From: Kryptolebias marmoratus
Taxonomy: Eukaryota > Chordata > Actinopteri > Cyprinodontiformes > Rivulidae
Length of the DNA: 64,000 bases
Assembly (NCBI RefSeq): GCF_001649575.2
Contig: NC_051452.1
Coordinates: forward strand, 11,474,150 to 11,538,149
Direction: 5' to 3'
Shown: positions 50,046 through 61,500 of the stretch, in pieces
Numbering within the stretch: the stretch's first letter is position 1
Layout: every line of letters starts with the position of its first letter
The notes under the pieces: generated by a model
Told to the model about the DNA's origin: nothing
Database searches by the model: none
The model's input: the letters and a program-made list of their open reading frames with translations, nothing else
Translations under genes and position numbers: made by a program

Positions 50046-52075
50046 TGTTGTGTTTTGGTTTGGTTTGGATTTTGTTTTAAATTGATTTTGTTTGACTCTG
50101 TTTTTTTCTTTGGTTTTGTTTTGGGGTTTTTTCCATTTCAAGAAACACTAAGATACGCTTTGTTTATGCTGAAATTTCTGATTCTCTTTAATTTGTGAGA
50201 ATTCCTGCATTTTTAGCCTTTCTGGCGTTTGGTTTTTTTTTATTATCTAAACATTAAACAGTAGATGCACCGAGACAGTATGACTGTTTTTTCGTTTCTA
50301 GATTTTATGTTGTGATTAAGCCAACCATTTGTTTTGTTTAACTACAATCACTTTTTTTGCCTAACATATTTGTTAAATGAGGAAACTTTAAAGATGTGAG
50401 GCGAAACAGTCGGCAGATGAGTTTGTTGGTTTGTCTTTAGGGATGAAAGCCTGGAAACTAAACTCTGAAGGACATCAGGCAGCATTAGATAGGAGAAGGA
50501 ATAAATGAAGTTCTGCACAGATAGGTCCACAACCTGGATGTATAAATTAATCTGTTTGGATTTAGCCGAGCGACAACTCTGACCCTTACTAAACGCTGAA
50601 CTTGTTTTATTTATATACACAAAGATATAAATGAACTGGAGACCGAGTTGAATTTCACATTTTATTCACCAGCATGGACAGAATAAATAAAGGTCGTTGT
50701 CATGGTAACTAATCTAATCACCTCCATCATTCTAACAACTGAACACACGACATGTTTACATCAGTCACAGTTAAATGCACAAGTTAGAGCCAGTCGTTGG
50801 CGTCACGTAACTAACACAAATATGGCTCTAATTTCAGCATAATCCAATTCTTCTCGTAATGGCACGTCTTCTGATGCTGCTGAGGAACAAAAATCACCTC
50901 CATTGTGTTGAGCCGGATCAAGTAGAAAATAAGTGTAACAAAAATCAAAATCACAAACTATAAAAAAGACACAAATTCAATCTACAGTTTGCTGCATATA
51001 GACACCATAAATACACTAATTTCCCAGTGTTGTATTGCTTTAACTTTGGTTTTGACGAAAAAAATAACAAAAAAAAAAGTGCACTGATTGGTCCCATTAT
51101 AATTACTTTGTTTAGACATCTTTTTAGTTGCTCTCTTCTTTTAAAACAGGAGCTGAACGCAGTCTGATTGAGTCAGTTTTAAGTGTTTCATCAAACAAAC
51201 TTGCATTATAAAAATCTTCCAGCTGCTTAAAGTGTCTTAATAATCTGGATAATCATCTTAGTGTTTTCATCTGATAGAAATCATCCTCAGTTTCAAATAA
51301 AGTGAGCAGAGTTTGAATTTTTTACCTTTAAATGTATGTATTTTACACAGTAAGGTCGAAATCCTATTCTGATGCATTTCACTGTATCTTAGCTTGTGTT
51401 TTTAAACGACTTTAATGCTTCTGGAAATCAATGTTTTTTCAAGTGGTTGGCATCTACCCACAGCGTGTGAGCACAAAGCTTCCTGTTCTTTACAGAGCTT
51501 GAATTGGGTACAAAGATATCTATTTGACAAAATTAAGAGAATAAATAGACGAAGCTGCTCTTTTTGTAAATAATCTGTTTTCCCTTTTCAGTGACCATCA
51601 GTGACCGGCAAAGTTAGAATATAGACCAGAGAGAAAAAAAACATTTTAAAATGTTTTTCGGCAGATATAAACAAAACTTTGTTTAAGAGGCAGCATGGCA
51701 GGCCTGTTGCTGGGATGTCTGCAGCTCCGCAAGGCAAAGTTGTTTCAAACTTTGATCACCGTTAACTATTGCTTTGATTGTGAAATTTAAAAAAAAATAT
51801 ATTAAAAACGGGTCTTAATCTTGAGCTGGTAATGTTTGTTGTCATGTTGAGCCCTGAGGTTTTTCTAATGATGCACATTTCTGAGACGCCTTTGAGTTGA
51901 TACGTTAAACCCTTTCAATAACTGTTTAGATGAATTTGTCAGAACGTGTAGTTTGAGCTTTCAAAGACTAAAACAAAGAAAAGCACAAAGAAAATGAAAA
52001 TTTTGTCACACTTTATAAGAATCACTTGTGTGGCACTGTAACACACACGGGTGGTGAACAAGCTTCAGTTGAGGA
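50046..52075. other. Intergenic or long arhgef7 3' UTR
   Basis: No ORF with recognisable domains. It could be part of a long minus-strand 3' UTR if the AATAAA near 50,662-50,667 is used instead of that at 52,076. Confidence 0.45.
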
Positions 52076-52455
52076 TTTATTCTTCTTTAAAACTGAGACA
52101 AACCTACCAAATAAATGAGCAGCTGGGACGGTTTTGTCGAGTTTCACAGAGATTAAAATCATAATTTCTTCAGTGTTTCTTGGAAATACACCAGGAGTAA
52201 ATACAATACTGCCCTGCTGTTGGTGAATGAGAGGCTAAACACTAAAAAAGCGACAGAAAGTGATGTCTTTATGCCTCTACAGCTTTACGAGTTGAGATGG
52301 CGTCACTGAAAGCTGGCAGGAGTTTCCTCTTGGTCCACAGTTTGGCACACGGGTCACGGCGAAGGTTAAAGCTCAGGGAAATGGACGCACGTCAAAGAGC
52401 AGCCTCTGTCTGAACGGCTCTCTTCGTTTTGAAACCAGTCAGACTTGCAGCGATT
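52076..52455 (-). other. arhgef7: Probable arhgef7 3' UTR to first AATAAA
   Basis: Downstream of the arhgef7 stop the minus strand reads AATAAA at 52,076-52,081, about 375 nt after the stop. A second AATAAA occurs near 50,662-50,667, so a longer 3' UTR is possible. Sequence alone does not decide between them. Confidence 0.45.
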
Positions 52456-52578
52456 TCAGAGATTAGTCTCATCCCAGGTTGGGTCGTTCATGTTCTTCAG
52501 AACCCTCCTGACGATGCGCTCCAGCTCTTTTCTCGCTTGCTGCTCTTCTTCCAGCGTCCTTTTCATCCTCTTGTTGTC
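52456..52578 (-). CDS. arhgef7: arhgef7 terminal coding exon (e20): coiled coil and PDZ ligand
   Basis: 123 nt including the stop codon. It encodes [20 protein letters not shown], then [20 protein letters not shown]. The final DETNL is the beta-PIX PDZ ligand, known to bind Shank and Scribble PDZ domains. The acceptor is ttttttcag. Confidence 0.98.
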   Translation of the reverse strand, partial: DNKRMKRTLEEEQQARKELERIVRRVLKNMNDPTWDETNL

Positions 52579-55500
52579 CTGAAAAAAGCGTAAAGGACAA
52601 AACGATGCAAAAATGAGACAAAGCAAAGTAAGAGTTGACTGAACTTTTGGACTGAAAATAGACAAAAAAAGTAAAAGATAAATGAAACTCACCTGTTTGA
52701 GCTCCTGAACCTCATCTTTGAGACTGTACACTGTGTCCACCAAACTCCTGCAGAAAAGAAACAACTCCTCCTTATTTTAACATTAGGGCTGTACCAATAT
52801 CGATATCAGTATCAGGTGTCAGTCTAATACTGTGTACGTGTACGCATACTCGTAAAAAACTACCAATACCATAAGGTTGCATAATGTAGAAATGAGGAGA
52901 GTGGATTTGACCAAAACCATCAGTCTTCCACCACAACTTACTGAGAAGCCCGAGCCGATGCTTAACGAACAGCAGCTCAGAGGAAGGCGCTAAGCTAATG
53001 CTAGGCTAATGCTTCAAAACTGACTTTTTTAGCCGTCCCTACACATGCTGCTGCGAGCAGGATGTCCTAAAGAGGTTTTTATTGTTTAGATTTCAGCATT
53101 AGGAATAGTGCCTCTGTTGAGCTGAAAATGACTGTGATGGACAGGGTTTTTTTGTTCTTTAATGGAAATAAATGTGAGGTTCTATTTAATGTAAGACATG
53201 TAATGGCATTTTGTTAGTACTCGTATCTGTACACGGTGTCGGGAAGTACTCAAATGTAAGTAAGGTGGTATTGGTGCAAATTATATCTAACATTATATTA
53301 TAATACTGGCTTACCTCTCCTCTACTACAGTTTGACCATTGCTTCTGGTTTCTTCAACTATAATCTTCTCCTCCTCTGGAAACAACATCTGAACATCCTT
53401 CCTGCTGGAGCCTGAACAAGCAATAAACAGTTAGTTGTTGAGGCAGAAACACAAACATGTTTTATCATAAAATTAAAAAAGGTAAAATTACAGCAGAGGG
53501 GACTTGCTTCACAAACTAAAAACACGCCGTTCTTCTGTTTCGATTCAAGCAATCGCAGTCATATATGGAAGAGAATAAAGTCATATTTAGTAGGTAAAGT
53601 CAGTTTCACAACCACAGTGTGGAAGACTATCATGATTTTCATTTTGTTTCCAATGCAACAGATTAGCCCGCCCACACTGGCTGCACGTTTCAGCTGCAAT
53701 TCAGACTGCAAGCCATCGAGTGACATTTGAAAAATTCGACAGACCTTTCTTCTTTTGTGTGTTAATGTATGTACAACAAACAGTCTGCTCATCAAGAACA
53801 TATCAGAAAGAGCTAATGAGCTTAATAAAAGACCATCCAGAGAGGATTTCAGCAATTAATAAACGACTTGCAGCTTTTTTTGTGGTGTGATGGTACATTT
53901 TGCTGACTGTGGTGCCAAAAAACACTTTTCCTAATCTGTCTGCATGAAGTGAAACAAGTGCATGCTGAAGCATCTTTACATGAATAGGAGTACACAGGTT
54001 TAATACAAAAGGATGAATACTAGGTAAACAGAAAGAAATCCAGATACTGGAAGTAACAGAGAGATTTACAAACACATCTATGACTGATGTTCATTGGTTT
54101 GTAACACCAGCATCTTACGAGAAAACGAGGCGGTCCTGTGACTTTGGGAAGTCCAGATACTCTCATAATCCGAGTCTTCTGATTGGTCAGAACATGGGAA
54201 CACAGCCACAGAGAGGCTGTTTTCAGCGAGCACGTGGTTGTGCATTAGGTCGGTTCCTTGCCAGGCTTTGTGTACCATAAAATAACCAGCAATTAAGTGT
54301 TGGTGGAGGATGGGGAGGCAAATCAAAACCATATTGGGTCAAGGATGAAGGTGTTGGACAAACCACAACATAAAAGGAGCAACCAAAATGTGACAACACA
54401 GGGGACAAACAAAAGGGAAACACGGTTTGTGAGAGATAAATTACGACAAACATAAGAAAATTACAGGCAGAGGCACCAGTTAGAAAGAGTGAGACAATGG
54501 CAACACAACCAAACAAGTGAGTAAAACAGATTTAAAAACAAAACAATGTTTTGGTGAGTGTTGAAAGCAGATGTGCGGAGGTGAGACATAAAAAGAGAGA
54601 AGAGAGAAAAACATTAGTTAGTGAAGAAAGCTCAGAGCAAACACTGATTAAGACACACGGTACGTTGGTCTACGACAATGCGTGAACGATGTGTTTTGAT
54701 GAGTGTGGCAAAAGAATGACGCAAACTCACTTGAGTTTAGAGTCTGCCGAGTTTTGGCACTTGTGCAGTAGGCCTCGATCACTTTCAGTATCTGAGCGTC
54801 CTCTTCCAGAGCTGCTGTGCCTGATGGATGAAGGAAAAACTGGGGAATGAACTCAGCAGTGTCTGCTTACTGAGATCAAGCAGCTACACATCCTCTGGTA
54901 GCTAAAATGAGTCGCTTTCTGCAAAAGTAAGGGCTGATGCTAATGTGGTTCTAATACATTTCTCTAATTATTTAGTCTTCTATATAATTCTACCTTAAAA
55001 TTGCAAATTTGAAGACAATTTAAGAAGCATATTACCATAACATCAAACAGGTTTTTAAAAGGATTTCAGGAGACTTAGATCTGTTGTACTTACTCTTTCT
55101 GGCAGTGAAATCTTCCTCTGAAGGTTTCCTTTCTGGTTTCCTCTTAGGAAGCAGCTTCTTCATGTTCTTAGGACTCTTACTGAAATCCTTCAAACAAAGG
55201 GCACAAAATAATGAACACGAAGTGTGCACACGTTTGCTCCCATACCGGGAGAAGTGAGGAAAGGCTTCAACTAATTTTTACAGATAAGTGTTCAGCACCT
55301 CCTTGAAGCACAGAGCAGCAGACGGTCGGAGTGGAGGTGCAGGGCGAAGGCAGCTCAGGGTCCAGGGTTTGGGGGTGCTTGGTGGCAACTGGGGGCAGAA
55401 GCAGAGGAGAGAGCGGCGAGACGGATGAAGATCGACTCGCGAACCGGCTATCGCAGCTGTTGTTTAAAACAGACACTTACTGTGTGGCAGACGGCCGCAG

Positions 55501-58500
55501 GCTTGTGTAAGTGAGGGGGAGTAGTGTGAGTGTGTTTGGTGAGAAGATCCAGCCAGTCTTGCAGATCGCGCTGACTGTTACAGGCTACCTGTATTCGCTC
55601 ACACTGGCCACCTGCACAACAAGGTGTACAAAACGAGAAGAAGAAGAAGAAAAAAAACACTGATTAACAGGTAAAAGAAAAACACTCAGGTCAAATATAA
55701 ACAGATAATAAAATTTTGCCAAAAGGACTTTGTTCAGGATTTTACAATTCTTCCAACCATAAATAAAAAAAAACTGTGGATGATGAAGATTTTGTATGTT
55801 TGCATGCTTCTAACCAGATATTTCAAAAGCATTCCTCAAGTTATCGCCATCTTCAATTCTGGAGATGAGCATTCCTGATAACGGCATCTTTCCCTAAAGA
55901 CAACAACAAACCCAGAGTGATTGTAAACCACGTAACGAGAAGACAGATAAATATTTGCTGTCATGCTTAAGAGCTTAAAAAGAATAAGCATTTTCTTATG
56001 TATGGGAAGTGCAGGAACTGTAAATATTTTTACAGAGATTGCATTGTGATCGCTGCAAACACACCTGGTAGATAAATCCGCTCATTCTCAGGCTAGCAGA
56101 GAGCATGAGCAGAGTGTGAGGAAAGAGGAGGAGAAGGCGTTCGTTTGACCCCTGAAAGACAAAACGGCTTTTATATTCTCGTACTGATGCGCCAGAGCTG
56201 AGATAAGTGTCTCTGATTTCACACAGACGTCGTACCTGACAATTCTGCGTCTGAACTTTGACCTTGGACATGTGGAGAACCGGGCCGAGCGTTTTGATAT
56301 CGTCTCCCTCCCAGTTTCTGATCGGTTCAGTTAAAATCTGCAGCTCCAGGTCCTTCTTCTTTCGCACCTCATGACAGTGAGCCTGAATAGAAACATACAC
56401 AGACAAAATAATTCACAAAACCTTGGGGAGATTAAAGCCCCAGCATTCCTTGAAGGAATGGATATCGCCCGCCAGAGTTTAAAGCTGAACTAAAGTCAAA
56501 TCTTTAAAAATTAACATTTCATGAATAATATTTAGACAAACACATCCACATAACATTGCAGGGACCTACTTTTCTGACCTAAAACTTAAATGAACTGTTT
56601 TTAGTGTTTAAGTCAATAATTTCTGAAGTGGGTGATTTTTTGGATGGAGTTGCCGTCCTAGTTCATGACGAGCGCTGTGCGACGGCCGCCACTACTGTCT
56701 GGTTGTTTACTAGTGGAAATGGAAGAAAAAGCCTTTTTTGAACACAAAGAAATGCAGGAAGACTTTGCAGGAGTAATAGATAAACAACCATACCACTATG
56801 AAAAAAACCGACGGCTGGATCTCCGGAATCAGATGAAAACTCTTCAGATTCGGATTCTGATGATCATTAGGACCGTCATGGCCGACAAAACAATGCACAT
56901 AACGACCAAGTTTGGAACGTGGAACAATGAGAACCGATTACCCTCAGAGCGTTGTCATAAATCAGCACACAACACTGTAAATCAACATAAAGACGGCAGG
57001 CGAGAGCTAACGTTGCTAATTCGAAGCTAACTTAAAGCTAACCTGATGCTAACTTGTAAACAACGTGAGCGCCCTTCAGAGTAGCGTTTATGAACTCTAA
57101 GGTAATCTTATATTAAACAAGAGTCAGAGTATTCAAGATCCAAAGCATGAATTCCCTCACACAACAATCTTGAATCCATGTATCTAGAGTTGGAGCACAG
57201 ATTAGGTTTTCACAAAAGTGTCACCTGTGATTTTGACCTTTTACCCCATGACCTGTGATCCCCGACCCATGAGGTGTACAGCTTTGCAGTTTGACATTCG
57301 TATGTTAAAGGGTTATAAATTTAAAGCTCAGTTAAGAAATTATCCACAGATGGATGGACAGTACCGTAACATAACACAGCTTAGGACGGACTTATAAAAA
57401 TGAGACATAGCTTGGTGGTTTTGGTGAAATCTTGAAAATAATGTTATGTTGTGAAATCTCGTGCAGTCTGTTAGCGCATCAAACTTTAGCTCAACATCTG
57501 TAAAACTGACTGACTTATTTCTCCCACCCCTCAGCGATCAAAGGTACCCGTGAACATGTGGAATAACTGGTGGTGAAGATGAACACGTCTTACTGCGAGG
57601 CTTTTAAAGGCTGTCATAGCTGCGTTGAGGTCAGCTCTGTCGGGGTGTTGTTCCTAAGAGACAGAAAATATTCGACATGAAAACCCAACATTTGGTTTCT
57701 TTCCTGCCACGCTTCTTGAAAACACTTTTAACAGTAAGTTTCTCTCAACAGCTTCAGTCGTGTAACATCCCTCGACTAAAGCCTACAGCACAGAGCCATG
57801 CTTACTTCCATATGCCTCTCCAGTTCTTTCAGCAGTGCTGGATATCTCTCCAGTCTGGTAAAAGGTTTACTCAGACTGGTGGTCAGCGTGAGGATGCCAG
57901 GACAGGACGCGCCTTTCGACTCCATGAATTCTCCCAATTCCTCACTGCGACACACATTCACAAGCAAGCGACTCATGCAGAACAAGAAAAATCACATTTA
58001 GTAGTTTTCATATATGCAAAAAAAGGGTATTTTTCCAGACGTACCTGTGTTGTGTGAGAACACTGACTGCAGATGGATGATTGGAGCAATAGGCCGCATA
58101 TATGTTCATCATCTGGGGCATCATGTTTAGAAAAAAGCCCCCGATTTTCTGCTGGTTCTCAGAGGGTCTACGCAAAGGGCAACACATTATTAGACTAGAT
58201 AAAACAGGGATATTACACTAATGGCACCTAAAGAAAACAGTCTGGGTGGTATGTTTGATGAGAGCAACACAGAGGAGAAATCTGTCTAACTCACAGCTAA
58301 AGTTGGTGACAAGATTATATTTAATTCAGGGTATTAAGAGTTTTTACAGTAAGTAATTTGTATCATCTTTACAGCTGATTTGTGCTTTATTACAGTGAAA
58401 AAGTAACACTCGAGGACCACTAGATGTCCCTGTTGCTTCAATAACTAAGCACCAACAACGTGACATCCTGCACGTTTTTGCTTTAAAAGATATGATTTGT

Positions 58501-61500
58501 TACTAATAATGTTAACATGTTTATTGTCCATGTAAGCATTTTCTATATTAACTGCTCCCCCTTTGGATGAACTGTCTGCACACAGAAACAAGAAAAAACA
58601 AACTCACAATGCTCAATAAAAATCAGTCTAAATCTTAAATAAAGCAAATGAAAAACGGGGAAAGAGGTAATGTATGTTTGAGACATTAAATATTTAACTG
58701 TCAGCAACAAATTCCAATAAAGTTTAGCCATGTAGCAATAACAAGATATTAAACAAAAAACAGGAAAATACACCAACTTCGTCTGCTCGTCTAAGGCCTG
58801 AACCAGCATCTGTTGAAAGGTTGAGATCTCTTCCAGGTTTCCCTGAATATGGCTGATGTCAGCACTGCTGATTCTGCAGAAGAAAGGAGCGGACCGTGAA
58901 AAGAGTAGCATCAGTTTTCTATATTAAAACCTAAGGGAGATTCCTTTATGGCATTTTGAGTTGATATTTAGCACGCTCACAAACAACCAGATAAAGTTAA
59001 ACTTTGTCTCATTACTTCAGAACTGATTCTCATGCTTGTTTCTGCTGAATCAGTAAGTTTCTCCAGTGTGGATGTAAAAGCACAGCCATTCATTTCATGC
59101 AAATTGAGACGTATTACTAGTTATCCAATTAATGCGGCACATATGCTTGTGTGTTTGTAATGCGCTGCCTCTAATAACCAGTTACGTTGAGTAAAAAGGT
59201 AAAACCATGTAAAAGTCTCCACCTGTCTGTAGGGTGAAGTGAGCGGAGGTATGAACCCAGGAGACTCTGAAGCTCCCTTGAATATTCGCTCTCTGCTTCC
59301 AGGATGTTCTGCAGGACCTGGAAGAGACGAGAATCAGTTTGGGAAGCAACAGTAAAAAGATACGAGGATAACGCCTCATCGTTTGCATGTTTTTATACTT
59401 TTTTTTGTTTCCTAATGGGAAAAACAGAGCTGTGAAATGTAATAAAATAATTCAGATTTTCTCCTGAGACAAATTGTAAAAAAAAAAAAGACCAAAAACG
59501 ATCTTGGCAGGTTGAAATGGGTCTTTAAAAAGTTGGCTTTTAGAACTGTAGGTAGTTAAAAGTTAATGAAGAGAGTTATAGGATCCTTTGGGAGCTGTAA
59601 AACTGGCTTCAGTAGCTTTCACTTGCTGAAACTCAGCCTCAAGTCTGACTCCACGGACTAATTGGCTCCTCTTGCCACAACTTCAGAAACCTCGCAGGAA
59701 TAAGGCTTCTGGTAAAAAACAAGACACTATTAAACAAGTGATAGTCTCCCACTGAGACACGAATGTAGTAATAACTCCAGTTACTCTCATCAAGGAAATT
59801 CACACTTTGGTTTTCTTAAAAATTTGCCTAAGCAGCAGCTGAAAGGTCAGTTAAACAAGAATCCTGGAAAAACGGGTGTATGTGTTATATATAACACAAA
59901 TATATATATATAAACGTATATATATAATATAATGAGAGTCGACGGTACGTAATACACCTGTTAGTAATAAGAATCCAAAGCATCAGATCCCTCACACAAC
60001 AACAACCCTGAATACATGTCTAGAGCTGAAGAACAGACAAGGTTTTTACAAAGGGTTTACCTATGACCTTTGACCCAGTGACCTTGAAATCAATAGGGAT
60101 CATCACAGACCCATGAGGTGTCCAGCTAGGCACTTTGAGATTCCTATGTTACATGGTTCCAGAGTTGGAGCATGAACAAGATTTTTTTACAAAGGGTTTA
60201 CCTATGACCTTTGACCTAGTGACCTTGAAATCAACAGGGATCCTCCCTGACTCTTGAGGTGTCCAGTCGTGCAGTTTGACATTCCTACGTTACACGGTTC
60301 TAGAGTTGGAGCACGAACAAGGTTTTCACAAAGGGGTCACCTGTGACCTAGACCTTTGACCTGGCAATGTTGAAATCAATAGGGATCATCCCCGACTCGT
60401 GAGGTGTTCAACCGCGCAGTTTGACATGGTTACATGGTTGTGAATAAGAAATTGTCTACAGACGGACAGGCAGAGGGACAAATGGATGGACAGCACCACA
60501 CCATATTATGTATAAAAACCCAAATCTTGTTTTTTGTACTAAAACAAGTTTCTATACTGAGGTTGGTGCTCTTTCAGAAGAAAAAAAACACCTTTCATAT
60601 CTTTTTGTCTGCAGCTTTGGCTTCAGGCCGGAGATAAAAGTGATTCAGGTGCCCCAACCAAATATAAAACTGTCTAGAGAAAGACAGGGACGTCTCGTTA
60701 CATTATTAAAAACATTCCCAAACACACCCACCAGAAAGAGCAAACCCTGTGGCAAGGCTGCCCCAGAAACCACCGGACTGGAAGGAATAACCTACATTAC
60801 GTCTGCTGCAGTCTGCCACACAGACCTGACACATGCAGGGATGCCAAGTTAGCTCCACTATGATTACACGCTCAAACAGACACAGACGCCGCTATGAGAT
60901 CGTAATTAAATGAAAAACGATGTACTCTGACAACCCACGAAAGCAAGCAGAAACGTGACAATCATCTATTAGTTCAAGTCACTCTAATGGGCTACACTTA
61001 AGAGACACAGAAAAAGTAAAGTTTCATCTTTTTTCTGATTAATGTCAAACCCAAGTTTCTAAAAACTGCAGTCCTTACCACATTGTAGTACGTTTTACTG
61101 ATGATGGTGGTGTCAAAGCCTTTGGGTGGACTTTTCAGTGTCGCAGACTTTGGCTTGTCGGCTGTTTTATCTGAAAGCAGAACAAAAGGGGACATTCAAT
61201 TGTCAAGGAAATTACTTTTTGTTCAACTGAAAGAATAAACACTTCAAAAAGGCCAACGAGGAAAAAAAAAAATAACACGAAGACGGCCCTGGCCAAACAA
61301 ATTCAACCAAATCGAATTATCTTCAGCGTGGTGCACTGCTGTCCTTTTTTAACGGAGAGCTCCCCATGAGGGCAAATCTATTTCACAAAAAGGACAAGAA
61401 CATCTCTTTATTTGTGTGGCATTTCGCAGAGCAGTGTTTTGTCCTGCGCTCACAGTGGGACAATCAGTGATTAAATGCTATAAATCACTGACTCCACAAT

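Noticed and set aside
49770..50198. Lys/Gln/Asn-rich and Phe/Cys-rich ORFs
   Set aside because: Translations of the GTTTT tract on both strands.
55996..56406. 136-codon minus-strand ORF as one protein
   Set aside because: It covers two arhgef7 exons plus the 84-nt intron read in frame; the intron part is not conserved protein.
57677..58057. 126-codon plus-strand ORF
   Set aside because: It is the antisense of arhgef7 DH-domain exons; no independent protein signature.
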